The notes beneath the pieces were generated by a model. That model was not told the origin of the DNA and ran no database searches. It saw only the letters and a list, made by a program, of their open reading frames with translations. The position numbers and the translations under genes are program-made. A stretch of DNA of 64,000 nt from Gordius sp. MW1. Taxonomy: Eukaryota; Nematomorpha; Gordioida; Gordea; Gordiidae. Location: the NCBI GenBank assembly GCA_964036665.1, contig OZ038526.1:25234001-25298000 (forward strand). Direction: 5' to 3'. Shown in pieces: positions 11,581 through 22,326 of this stretch (the stretch's first letter is position 1; every line of letters starts with the position of its first letter).

Positions 11581-13723
11581 AGGCCCTAAGGTTTCCAATT
11601 CCAAGTATGATATAGGATTCTATACTAACAAAATACTCAGCTATGACCAAAAACGTGACGTGTTAAAATATTGTTGGAAGCCAACACCTTCATACGATTT
11701 TTGTAAAGATACTGTTAATAATTTGCGGGTATTTAAATATCTATGGCTTGATATGTATAAGCCATGGCTGGCATATTCCGCACACCTGAAAGATGCGCTT
11801 TGCCTCTATTGTTGCTTATTACATCCCAGCTGTGTACAAGGTGTGTTAGGATCTTTTATAGTAAAACCATTTACACGTTATAGAGATATGCATCACTACT
11901 CCAAATCCCACCAGGACAGCAGGTGGCATTTGGCTGCTACAAAGGCAGCCAAAGTTTTTGTAGATAGTGTGCCAGTTAGCATACAACTTGTTTCAGCGCA
12001 TCGCAAGCTCATTGAAACCAACAAACGGATTCTGAAATCCATAATATCGACCATAATATTTTGTGCAACCCATGATTTAGCCCTTAGGGGTTAATCAATT
12101 CATGAGGGCATATTTAACGATTTAATAGAATTGAAAATAAATTCTGGAGATATTGATTTACAATCCCATTTACAAGTTAATTTAAGAAAAAATTCTACGT
12201 ATCTATCACCTAGAATTCAAAATGAACTTATTATTTTATGTGGAAAGGTCGTACAACAGGAAATAATTAAGGATGTAAAGAAATCAACAGCCTATTCCAT
12301 TCTGGCTGATGAGACAGCTGGCATTTCAGGGAAGGAACAATTATCCTTAGGGTTAAGATTTTTTGACGAAAAGAAACAAATTATTCGAGAAGAGTTTCTT
12401 GGTTTTGAAGAATTGAACAACATGGATGCCGGTACAATAGCCGGAACAATTGATAAATTCTTAATTGAGGCATCAATGGACCCTCAAAAATGTGTTGGAC
12501 AAGGGTATGATGGTTGTGCCACTATGGCTGGCAAAGATCATGGAGTTCAAAAACAAATTAGAGATAAATATAAAAAAGCTTTATATTTTCATTGTTCGAG
12601 TCATCGCTTAAATCTCGTTGTGAATGATTTGAATTCACAAGCTTGCATTCGCAATACATCAGCTACAATCAAAGATATAATAAATTTTTTCCGTGAATCA
12701 GTAATCAGGAAAAAATATGTTCCAAACCTCATAGCTTACTGTGAAACGAGATGGTCCCATAAATATCATAGTATAAGCATTTTTACAAAAAATTTTGTAG
12801 AAATATTAAATGCTTTAGAAAAATTATCTGAAGAAGGCAATTCAATAACTAGAAAAACTTCTTTTCAGCTTCATTGTTGCACCTCACCACAATTTATAAT
12901 ATCCTCTGTTGTGATATCAAAATATTATAAAATTTTAGAACCAGTCCGTAATAGTTTGCAAGCCAAAAGCTTAGATTTAATGCAATGCCACAACCATATG
13001 CAACGCATCTTAAGCACCGTTAAGTCTCATCGTAAAAATGTAGATGAACTCATGATGGAAATTTTTGCAGAAAGTCAGGGAATTGCTGGTAATTTAGATA
13101 TAGACTTGAATCCTCCAAGATTTGCGCAGCGGTAAAAACATCGGTCTAATCCACCTGCTGGCTCCCCCTCTGATTATTGGAAAATATCGATTCTCATTCC
13201 CTATTTAGACTCTTTTATTACATCATTAGAAAACCGATTTTCCGAGCACAATGTACCAGCATATTTATTGCATCAGCTTCATCCTTACTTAATGTTAAAA
13301 TTTCCACTTCAGAAAATTAAACAAAACATTCAACCTTTTATAGATTTTTATGAAATGGAGGATTTGAATGCAGAAATTGAAGTTTGGTACAATTTATGGC
13401 TCGAGAAAAAATTAGATATGGATATATTGGAGAATATGGAAATGAGCACCGTACTGCAAGAAACACAAACGTTTTTTCCAAAAATTAAAAGCGCCATACT
13501 CATTTCCTTAGCGCAGCCTTGTACAACAAGTACGATTGAAAGATCGTTCAGTACCTTGAGAAGAGTTAAAACGTGGGTAAGATCCACAATGGCAGAAAAT
13601 CGGTTGAATGGATTGTGTTTAATGAGTGTTCATAGAAAATTGGTTTAGGAAAATATAGAATATATTAAATCTGAAGTCATTGAAAAGTTTGCCGAAAATC
13701 CTAGAAAGATAGCTTTTTTGTGA
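11581..13723 (+). pseudogene. hAT transposase (ZMYM1/DUF4371 type), three stops
   Basis: One frame runs from about 11581 to a TGA at 13721 and is broken only by stops at 12092 (TAA), 13133 (TAA) and 13646 (TAG), with no frameshift. In order it shows a TTF-type zinc-finger region (LCLYCCLL, HHYSKSHQDSRWH), a DUF4371/RNase-H-like core with SILADETAGISGKEQLSLG and GQGYDGCATMAG carrying conserved acidic residues, HCSSHRLNLVV, and a C-terminal hAT dimerisation block TTSTIERSFSTLRRVKTW. About 710 codons is near full length for this family once short 5' exons are allowed. An AG acceptor-like site precedes the exon. Upstream lies the triplicated first-exon repeat. The protein would bind element ends and excise them, but this copy cannot make a complete product. 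Fragments of a relative are at 14098 and 20216. Confidence 0.9.
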
Positions 13724-14097
13724 TTATTAAAAAACTTGGCATGACCTTATTAATTAATAGTGAGTTTGTATTAAGGTCTCATTAATGGAAATAACTCATG
13801 AGTACATCTACATTTTTACGAGAAGACTTGGGGTTTTAAATGGCTTTTTGTTGGCAAAATTGTGCCGAGCTGAAAATATGTTGTTATGGTCACTGTCACT
13901 CACAGGTAATTTTTTCAAAGCATGTATTATTTCTAGACCTTTTTTTATTCTATTATATTTATAACACCATTTCGTTTTACAATAAGCTCTGAGATTTGGT
14001 TTATTTTTTGCTAATTCATAAAAAAAATTTATTATATCTTATCTTTAATTATTAATTGTTGTAAGACGCTTCCACATAAAATAATAATGTCGTAATT

Positions 14098-14334
14098 TTA
14101 GGTGAGATAAGTAGATTTTTTTTGTAAATGTAATTGAAATTTATTGTCTAAAGAACTTATTATATATTCTATTAAATCGTTAAAGATTCCCTCATGAATT
14201 AATTTGCACCTAAGGACTAAATCATGATTTGGATCAAATATTACGATAGATTTAAGAATCCGTAAAACAAGTTGTATGTTAACAGGCACATTATTTACAA
14301 AAGTTGTTGTCATGGTGGGCTTTGCGATATTCAT
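14098..14334 (-). pseudogene. hAT transposase fragment (relative of 11581-13723)
   Basis: A 78-residue frame matches an internal stretch of the larger hAT protein: NVPVNIQLV, RILKSI, HDLVLR and HEGIFNDLIE align with SVPVSIQLV, RILKSI, HDLALR and HEGIFNDLIE. About 11 residues of the aligned segment are deleted. It is on the strand opposite to the large transposase and is duplicated at 20216. It is the surviving coding scrap of a deletion derivative. Confidence 0.8.
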
Positions 14335-14633
14335 TAAAAATTTTATTAAGTGTAAATGGTTTTACGAAAATTGACTCTTAAACTCCTTGTACACAGTGTC
14401 ATGCTCGTGTATCCACAATATATTAAAAACTACAAACTTTATGTTTATATTAGCACTAGCACTTATTATCTCAAACGGCCATCGCTATTATATACCCAAT
14501 TAAAACACATTTACATTTATAATTAGTTTTTATGATTTTAAAATAAAAATTGTTCACATTTTCTATACTCGTCTATATTAATTATTAAATTTTTTTTCTG
14601 CCCACCCTAATTCAAAACCTGCGTACGCCCATG

Positions 14634-14872
14634 GCCAATGGTCATTTTTTTTATTGGTCAGTAGCCAGCGGACGGTCAAAAATTCATATTATCAATGTTA
14701 TTAACAAGAACAAAATATTAATTTAATTTAAAAAAATTAAAAAAAAAATTCGTCCTCTCCCTGGCTTGAACTCAAGACCTCCAGGTCATAAAGCTGGCGC
14801 CAATAACTAGGTGGACGACGGACAACCAAAAACGAGCCCATAATTGCATAGCAATAAAAAATATTTAAAGCA
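14634..14872 (-). repeat. Mosaic hairpin/tRNA-like repeat within inverted arm
   Basis: Hairpin GGCCAATGGTCA...ATTGGTCAG, then (read on the minus strand) TTGAGTTCAAGCCAGGGAG as a B-box-like element, GCGCCAGCTTTATGACCTGG, the GTCCGTCGTCC stretch and the TTGCTATGCAAT core. The first eight bases after the hAT end are GCCAATGG, the inverse of the target duplication at 19903 and 22327. Confidence 0.65.
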
Positions 14873-15075
14873 CGCCTCCCGCACGTCTCCTGGCATAAAG
14901 AGATGGGAATAAAGGTTGAGGATCTTAATAAAGCTGAATATTTTAAACATTTAGGATGCTCTGCCGATTATAGGGGATCGTTAAGGTGTAAAAAGATCAA
15001 TAGTGTGGTCATTTTTAAAAAAGGCCTTTGTCCCATGGAACAAGTGACCTACCGTCAGGACGCATCCCTCTTCAA

Positions 15076-16084
15076 GATATGGATCTAACGATTCAAGGAT
15101 AAAGAGAACTTTTGCCTTTGAGGTTGGTGTTTACAATGCAGACCGTGACGCGCTTCCACATCTACAAGTGAGTTAAAAAGCAGGCAGGCAGGGGTAGGGT
15201 GATGTATATATACCGCCCAAGCTAAAAGCTCTATTGGGGGGCAGTATGGGGTTCTCTATGAGCCTTTAAGAAAACTTGCTAAGGTAAGCTTCTAGAAAAA
15301 GCCAATGTTCTAGGGTTGCAATTGCAATGGTAAATGGCGTGGCATGTGGAAAGAAGTTAAACAATCGACCGGGGTACAAAACTTGCATTCAAATTTTTTT
15401 GCGCATATGATTGTGGTATATGAGCCCCTAAGTTGATATTCTCATTTCATGGAGCTAAGGCTTGATTATCGAGGGATTGATTGAGTATGGGACAAGAAAT
15501 ATGATGGGTTGTTTAAGAGATGGGAGGAAGATATTTAAGCGGCTAAGGAATTCGCAGTTGGTGAGCGAATGCCAGCCCCTCAATTTTATTGGAAAAGTGG
15601 CTAAAGCCAAGTATTTGTATTAATAAATATATTTAAAATCGATTCTACCATAGATTTAAAAAAGCTTTCTTAATTAAACTTCTTTAAATAAAAATACGTG
15701 GAAAGGAAACTGAATAAAATTTTGTTTGTTTTGTAATAATTTTTTGAATAATTTAGAAGGAATGATAAGATGGCATAGATTTAAAAATTTTGAATTTTAA
15801 TTTAAGACTGGAAAGGTTTTTGTTGAAAAAGTTTGAAGGCACTCAGAGTCCCGATTGGTGCGCCTAAAACATTTATTTTTCTTTTTAATTTGATGAAGTT
15901 AAGGATGGACGAATAATATTCAAGTCAGTATACTCGCATTTTTGAAGCGTTTAAAGATAAGTTTAAACTAGGATAAAAAGCATGGATCAAATCTAGTGCT
16001 TAGGCAAGGTTATTGGGGTGCCGACGAGAGTGGCGTCATCTAAATATCAGACATTTAGTCGGTTTACAAAATTTGTTAATTTCA
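15076..16084. other. Unassigned interval
   Basis: Slightly less AT-rich than its neighbours. Short frames (for example 14903-15088) match nothing I recognise. It could be the decayed body of an element, since its left edge is shared with 19491 inverted. No feature is supported beyond that. Confidence 0.4.
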
Positions 16085-16335
16085 TTGATTAAGTTAAATT
16101 CGAAAAATTGCATTTCCAACACAAATATTTATAACTGGCGGGTATAATCAATTATCACAAGACAATATTATGGTGTTTATTATTTATCAAATTGCAAATT
16201 TATAAAGAATATATGGTAAATAAAAATAGTGGAATAAAAATAAACTTAAATTTGATATCTTTTTCTGCGCAATTGGCAATTATCCGAGTTTGAAAATTAG
16301 ATATTTTAACTTAAATGATATAGGGGTATGCTAAA
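16085..16335 (+). repeat. Partial copy of the 785-1260 dispersed repeat
   Basis: Shares ATTTATCAAATTGCAAATTT, AAAGAATATATGGTAAATA and the TTTTCTGCGCAAT..GGCAATTATC segment with 1080-1260. Only the 3' half is present. Confidence 0.6.
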
Positions 16336-16479
16336 ATTAATATGAGGTCGAAAAAATAAATAATTATTAATATGATGGCAAGATTGCTCATATATTTTTC
16401 TACTAATAATCCATGCTAAAAATAAAAAATTTATGCAGGATGAAAGTATTTTAAAAAAAATTCCTTGCTAGTTGTGACC

Positions 16480-17800
16480 ATTTTTAATTGCTATGCAATT
16501 TATGGGCTCGTTTTTTGGTTGTCCGTCCGTTGTCCGTTACCCTCCCTATCTATTTGCATTGGGTATATTAGGTTATCGATTTTTTAAATTAATGAGAAAG
16601 AGGTGCCCCACCCCTCATCTCTATCTCCCTCGCTGTGTTAATTTTTAAATTAATGCATAAGAGGTGCCCCACCCCTCATCTCTATCTCCCTCGGTGTGTT
16701 ATATATAAGATTTGTTAAATTATCTATTATATATTAAACATAGATAAAAGTTGTTTACTTTTAATGCTATGCAATTTAACTAGTTATATAATAAACATAA
16801 ATAAAGTTTTGGGGTTAGAATCCCTTTTTTGACTCTTATGATTGTTCTTGTTACTATCATTGATAATAAAAATTTTTGGCCGTCCGCTGGCTGCTGACCA
16901 ATGAAAAAAATGACCATTGGCCAAAATGTGAATCGAAATTATTTTTTTCGTTTTTTTTTTTGACTTTTATGATTGTTCCTGTTTCTACCATTGCTATTAT
17001 GACTTTTTGGCCGTCCGCTGGCTGCTGACCAATGTTATATAATAAACATAAATAAAAGTTGTTTACTTTTAATTGCTATGCAATTTAACTAGTTTTTGGG
17101 TTAGAACCCCGGGTTTTTTTGACTCTTATGATTGTTCATGTAACTATCATTGATAATAAGACTTTTTGGCCGTCCGTTGGCTGCTGACCACTGAAAAAAA
17201 TGACCATTGGCCAAAATGTGAATCCGAGTTTATTTTTTCGTTTTTTTTGACTATTATGATTGTTCCTGTTACTACCATTGCTATTATGACTTTTTGGCCG
17301 TCCGCTGGCTCCTGACCGATGGAAAAAATGACCATTGGCCAAAATGTGAATCGAAATTATTTTTTTCGTTTTTTTTGACTATTATGATTGTTCCTGTTCC
17401 TACCATTGCTATTATGACTTTTTGGCCGTCCGCTGGCTGCTGACTAATGGAATAAAATGACCATTGGCCAAAATGTGATTCGAAAACTTTTTTTTCGTTT
17501 TTTTTTGACTATTATGAATTTATATCCACTTTTACCGTGTCCTGGCTGCTGACCAATGGAAAAAAATGACCATTGGCCAAAATGTGATTCGAAAATTTAT
17601 TTTTCGTTTTTTTTACTCTTATGAATTTATATCCACTTTTACCGTGTGCTGGCTGCTGACCAATGGAAAAAAATGACCATTGGCCAAAGTGAGCATCAAA
17701 ATTTTTTTTCCGTTTTTTTGGCTATCATTGACTTATAGATAGAGTATCTGTTGGTACTGCCCAATAGAGAAAAAATGACCATTGGCCAAATTTTTGAGTT
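16480..17800 (+). repeat. Hairpin satellite array (plus orientation)
   Basis: Begins with TTGCTATGCAATTTATGGGC and the TTGTCCGTCCG stretch, then a duplicated GAGGTGCCCCACCCCTCATC segment. Tandem units follow, with GGCCGTCCGCTGGCTGCTGA, CCAATGGAAAAAATGACCAT and GGCCAAAATGTGA. GGGTTAGAATCCC-like words near 16820 and 17100 look like decayed tRNA B boxes. The same order of variants is found at 56152-57400 (direct) and 54330-55460 (inverted), so whole arrays were duplicated. Confidence 0.8.
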
Positions 17801-18040
17801 TTTTAATTAAAAATTGTTCAAATTCAACAAAAAATTTCTCCCAACAATTTTGCAAATTCTTACCATTGTGTTGTTTTATAATATAATGTTTGTTAGACCC
17901 ATAATCACTAAAGGCCATAAAAACTAATGTAATATGCAACTAGATGCAAACACTAAATCTAACCCTAACCCTTGCCTATATTACATTTTGCCTATAATGG
18001 AAAATTTGTATAAATAATTAATTAATCATTAGGCATTTAT
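17801..18040. repeat. Array tail shared with 57401-57540 and 54590-54680
   Basis: Contains AATTGTTCAAATTCAACAAA, TTTCTCCCAACAATT and a Met-rich AT segment. It matches the flank of the array at 57401-57540 in the same orientation and 54590-54680 inverted. No gene. Confidence 0.65.
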
Positions 18041-18198
18041 ACCCCCCTATAGGCATTCTCGCCCCTTCCCACCTTTCTCGCCCATAAATTGCATAGCAAA
18101 TATGATACATTTATACGAAGTACAGATGAGTCGTCCCCCCTTCCCTTCCCCTCTTCCCTTCCCTTCTCCCCCTCCCACGAGGTCCGAAGGCCCGAGTT
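18041..18198 (-). repeat. G-rich GGCC-hairpin dispersed element, copy 3
   Basis: Inverse-orientation member of the family, from CCCCCCTATAGGC at the left to GAAGGCCCGAG at the right. The hairpin here carries one change (GGTCC for GGCCC). The flank AATTAATTAATCATTAGGCA is shared with the copy at 42742. Confidence 0.8.
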
Positions 18199-18284
18199 AC
18201 ATTTATAGCTATTTATTTTAATTAAACACCTAAAGTTATTTTCAAACTGGGTTACTTGCCCATCGCGTAGATAAAAGTTCAAAA

Positions 18285-18870
18285 TTAAAGTTGATTTTTA
18301 ATCGAATATGATTTATTTACAATATATTTTTTAAAAATTTGCAATTTGATAAAAAACAAACACCATAATATGTTCTTATGACAATTGGATATACCCCCAT
18401 CTATAAACATTTTTGTTGGAAATGCAATTTTTCGAATTTTTAACCATCTCGTGCTCTCAAACTTTTTATGATTGAAATATGATAATGGGTCATAAAGGAG
18501 TTCAAATTGTGAAATTGGTGATTTAATATACCGGAGAAATATGTTTTTATTATTTTTCACTAATTTTACCACAAAAAATTTAAAAAAATTAAATTATTTT
18601 GATAGAGAATTTTTTTAGGAACAAAATGCATCAAAATTTGAGTGAATAACGCAGTTACTTTTAAAAATATGACAAAAATAGTAAAATCCATAAAACCCGA
18701 AAGTGATTTAGGCCCTTTAAACGTCCATAACTTAAAAATTATTGGCCCAAAATGGCTAAAATTTTCAGAAATTATCTAAAAAATGAGGCCTACACCCTGA
18801 CCAAAAATTATCCTGATCTGACTGAGATGGTTGGTTGAAAATCGCGTCCTTTTTTGACGAATCTCCTAAT
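18285..18870 (-). repeat. Dispersed repeat, inverted partner of 785-1260
   Basis: Longer and better preserved than 785-1260. The minus strand reads CAGGGTGTAGGCCTCATTTT, then GGGCCAATAATTTTTAAGTT, then TTTTATGGATTTTACTATTT. Open frames on the minus strand (about 95 residues) resemble nothing known. Confidence 0.6.
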
Positions 18871-18879
18871 GTGGGTTCA

Positions 18880-19450
18880 AATCCCGGAGAGGGCAAAATT
18901 TTTATTTATTTTTTAAATGAAATTAATATATTGTTCTTGTTAATACCCTTGATAATATGACTTTTTAACCGTAATCGGAATTTTTTTCCGTTTTTTTTTC
19001 AAATTAATATATTGTTTATGTTAATACCATTGATAATATGACTTTTTTGTCGTCCGCTGGCTGCTGCCCAATGGAAAAAATGACCATTGGCCAAATTGTG
19101 AGTCTGAATTTTTTTTTCGTTTTTTTTTCAAATTAATATATTGTTTATGTTAATACCATTGATAATATGACTTTTTGGCCGTCCGCTGGCTGCTGACCAA
19201 TAAAAAAATGACCATTGGCCAAAGTATAAATCGAAATTTTTTTTCGTTTTTTTTTGACTAGTAAGTATTTATAGACCGTCTCTGGGTATTGACCAATGGA
19301 AAAAAATGACCATTGGCCAAATTGCGATTCGAATTTTTTTTTGTTTTTTTATAGACCGTCTCTTGGTACTGACCAATAAAAAAATGACCAGTGGCCAAAT
19401 TGTTTTTAAGTAAAGGCTAAAATTTCAAAATGCTCCTTCCAAAATCTTAT
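18880..19450 (+). repeat. Hairpin satellite array (plus orientation)
   Basis: Starts with a B-box-like GGGTTCAAATCCCGGAGAGG, followed by hairpin units with CCAATGGAAAAAATGACCAT and GACCGTCTCTGGGTA spacers. It is an inverted duplicate of 2790-3480, including the non-array flank TAAGTAAAGGCTAAAATTTC. Confidence 0.75.
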
Positions 19451-19682
19451 TAATTAGTTATTTATTTGATGATCAAAAAACGCCTATTGATTAAGTGCCC
19501 CCCCACCATGGGACAAAGGCCTTTTTTAAAAATGACCACACTATTGATCTTTTTACACCTTAACGATCCCCTATAATCGGCAGAGCATCCTAAATGTTTA
19601 AAATATTCAGCTTTATTAAGATCCTCAACCTTTATTCCCATCTCTTTATGCCAGGAGACGTGCGGGAGGCGTGCTTTAAATA

Positions 19683-19910
19683 TTTTTTATTGCTATGCAA
19701 TTATGGGCTCGTTTTTGGTTGTCCGTCGTCCACCTAGTTATTGGCGCCAGCTTTATGACCTGGAGGTCTTGAGTTCAAGCCAGGGAGAGGACGAATTTTT
19801 TTTTTAATTTTTTTAAATTAAATTAATATTTTGTTCTTGTTAATAACATTGATAATATGAATTTTTGACCGTCCGCTGGCTACTGACCAATGAAAAAAAT
19901 GACCATTGGC
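19683..19910 (+). repeat. tRNA-like mosaic unit flanking the hAT element
   Basis: Order of parts: TTGCTATGCAATTATGGGCT, GTCCGTCGTCC, GCGCCAGCTTTATGACCTGG, TTGAGTTCAAGCCAGGGAG (B-box-like), AT-rich spacer, GCTGGCTACTGACCAATG hairpin. The hAT element is inserted in the second hairpin arm, giving the CCATTGGC target duplication. Confidence 0.65.
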
Positions 19911-20215
19911 CATGGGCGTACGCAGGTTTTGAATTAGGGTGGGCAGAAAAAAAATTTAATAATTAATATAGACGAGTATAGAAAATGTGAACAATTTTTA
20001 TTTTAAAATCATAAAAACTAAATTATAAATGTAAATGTGTTTTAATTGGGTATATCATAGCGATGGCCGTGTGAGATAATAAGTGCTAGTGCTAATATAA
20101 ACATAAAGTTTGTAGTTTTTAATATATTGTGGATACACGAGCATGACACTGTGTACAAGGAGTTTAAGAGTCAATTTTCGTAAAACCATTTACACTTAAT
20201 AAAATTTTTAATGAA

Positions 20216-20480
20216 TATCGCAAAGCCCACCATGACAACAACTTTTGTAAATAATGTGCCTGTTAACATACAACTTGTTTTACGGATTCTTAAATCTATC
20301 GTAATATTTGATCCAAATCATGATTTAGTCCTTAGGTGCAAATTAATTCATGAGGGAATCTTTAACGATTTAATAGAAGAAAAATAAATTCTTTAGACAA
20401 TAAATTTCAATTACATTTACAAAAAAATCTATTTATCTCACCTAAAATTACGACATTATTATTTTATGTGGAAGCGTCTT
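20216..20480 (+). pseudogene. hAT transposase fragment
   Basis: Encodes NNVPVNIQLV, RILKSIVIF, HDLVLR and HEGIFNDLIE in one frame. This is the same scrap as at 14098 and aligns with the middle of the hAT protein at 11581. A further AYCKTEWCHKYN-like piece follows near 20550, after a deletion. It lies on the strand expected for an element starting at 19911. Confidence 0.75.
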
Positions 20481-21613
20481 ACAACAATTAATAATTAAAG
20501 ATAGATATAATAAAATTTTTTATGAATATGCAAAAAATAAACCAAATCTCAGAGCTTATTGTAAAACGGAATGGTGTCATAAATATAATAGAATAAAAAA
20601 AGGTCTAGAAATAATACATGCTTTGAAAAAATTACCTGTGAGTGACAGTGACCATAACAACATATTTTCAGCTCGGCACAATTTTGCCAACAAAAAGCCA
20701 TTTAAAACCCCAAGTCTTCTCTTTTGATGAGGTTGGAAACATTATTTGTTATCCATGTAATACAATAAACCTTGTGTTGTTGCTCATATTATTGTTATTA
20801 GCAGTGTTATATTCAACATATTAATACTATTTGTGAGTCAGGTAGAATTAAAATTATTAATTGCTATGCAATTTATATTAATAAGAATGACCATTTAAGT
20901 ATTTTATCAAATTTATAATATGATTTTCATTAGAAATCATTAGTATAACAATTAAATTTACAATTTTGCATACATATTGTGACAAATCCTTAAATATTAG
21001 TTTGTAAAAATCTGAATACATTTATGCACTTATATTAAGTTAAGAGACATAATATAAGTGCTGTTTTCTTATTTGTAAAATTAATTGGTAGTATCAGAAT
21101 CATGTATGTTCTAAAAGTGCAAAAGCTTTGTGCATATAGTTACCAACAATTTATTAATTCTATTTTCAAAACTTATTTTTTAAATGATGTTATAATCTAT
21201 CTATTTCATTTTTTATAAAATGCACATATAAAAATGTCAACAGCATTCTCAATATTTTTTACCTGATGTTATAATCCAAAAGTTACTCAAGATAGTTACC
21301 AACAATCTTCTATTTTATTTTTTATAAAATGCACGTATAAAAATGTCAAAAGCATTTTCAAATCTAATTTTTTATAGCATGCTATCTTAAAAAATACAGT
21401 TTATTTAAATTTGAGCCAAATTCAGCAAACCTTTTAGGAAATTTATTGAATCTCTAAAAAAACAAATGTCAGCTGCAGTTTATTATTTTTAAACAATAAG
21501 GTACAATGGTGAATCAACTATTGATTGATGTTTTAATAAATGAGATAAATATGTTGAACATTTGAATGGTTGATGTATTTTTCCCACCTCTTTTGCAACT
21601 GATCTAAAAAAAT

Positions 21614-21938
21614 TATTCAAAATTATTTATCTAGGAAAATAGTTAATATATCTATTTATCATACCTTTATATTGCCACAAAATGTTGAATTAATGAAAAA
21701 ATCTTGTTTGAAGAGATTAAAAATTCAAAATTATTTATCTAGGAAAATAGTTAATATATCTATTTATAATACCTTTTTATTGCCACAAAATGTTGAATTA
21801 ATGAACAAATCTTGTTCGAATAGATTAAAAATTCAAAATTATTTATCTAGGAAAATAGTTAATATATCTATTTATCATACCTTTATATTGCCACAAAATG
21901 TTGTTGTTACCATATGGATTAGAACAAGCAAAAATGAC
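21614..21938 (+). repeat. 108-bp tandem repeat, three units
   Basis: Units start at 21614, 21723 and 21831 and share ATTCAAAATTATTTATCTAG and TTGCCACAAAATGTTGAATT. The second and third units are in one reading frame (36-residue repeat with LPQNVELM and NYLSRKIVNISIY). No known domain is recognised, and it may be an open frame by chance in a young minisatellite. Confidence 0.8.
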
Positions 21939-22326
21939 GAATTTAAAAAAATTTAAACAATAACACACAAATTAACGAACGCGATGATTGCGCTCGGGAA
22001 TGGAACGTTTAAGAAATGCGTTTTACGTTTTGTTATTTATCACTCTGAATCGAGAATACATAGTCTAGGCCAATAAATGTTGACTACAGAAACACAATCG
22101 CAACTGGTAATCTAATCTCAAATTTAAATTTAATTTTACGAAAATAATTTAAATTTATGTGTAAATTTGCTAATAAGCATCTGTATTAATTTGAGTTGAG
22201 TTTCAAATAGGGGTGGGCAAAACATAATTTTTTTTTAATTTTTAAGGGTTTTTGTATTAAAATTTTTTTTTTTTTAATTAGGAATGGGCAGCCGCCCACC
22301 CCTGCCCCTCCCTGCGTACGCCCATG

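Larger units (their letters stand above)
7090..14633 (-). mobile_element. hAT-derived block with nested insertions
   Basis: Both ends carry the terminal sequence CATGGGCGTACGC (forward at 7090, inverted at 14621-14633). The outer ~240 bp at the left match 22065-22326 inverted, and the right 0.8 kb matches 19911-20725 inverted. It is therefore the counterpart, in opposite orientation, of the clean hAT element at 19911-22326. The left flank is a G9 run, with no copy of the 8-bp duplication, so the left end may be rearranged. Inside lie a non-LTR fragment, a MITE, an internal inverted repeat and a hAT transposase exon on the opposite strand. It may be a composite rather than one transposition unit. 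Confidence 0.5.
13819..15075 (+). repeat. Large inverted repeat, left arm
   Basis: It matches 19491-20725 in reverse complement over about 1.2 kb, from GAGAAGACTTGGGGTTTTAA at the left to the CCTTTGTCCCATGG segment near 15030. The match runs across the hAT end at 14633 into the flanking repeat, so it is a duplication of the locus and not two independent insertions. The spacer to the right arm is about 4.4 kb. Confidence 0.85.
19491..20725 (-). repeat. Large inverted repeat, right arm
   Basis: Partner of 13819-15075. Includes a mosaic tRNA-like unit at 19683-19910 and the first 0.8 kb of the hAT element at 19911. Confidence 0.85.
19911..22326 (+). mobile_element. hAT deletion derivative with intact ends
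   Basis: Ends are CATGGGCGTACGCAG and CTGCGTACGCCCATG, a 15-bp perfect inverted repeat. Both sides are flanked by CCATTGGC (19903-19910 and 22327-22334), a perfect 8-bp target site duplication diagnostic of hAT. The 2.4 kb body keeps only scraps of transposase (20216-20480) and a 108-bp tandem repeat, so the element is non-autonomous. Its inverted counterpart is the 7090-14633 block. Confidence 0.9.

Noticed and set aside
14903-15088. 61-residue frame in the inverted arm as a gene
   Set aside because: The inverted copy near 19500 does not extend it and it has no recognisable domain.
17955-17975. Telomeric TTAGG/CCCTAA repeat
   Set aside because: Only about two CCCTAA words occur, which is not an array.
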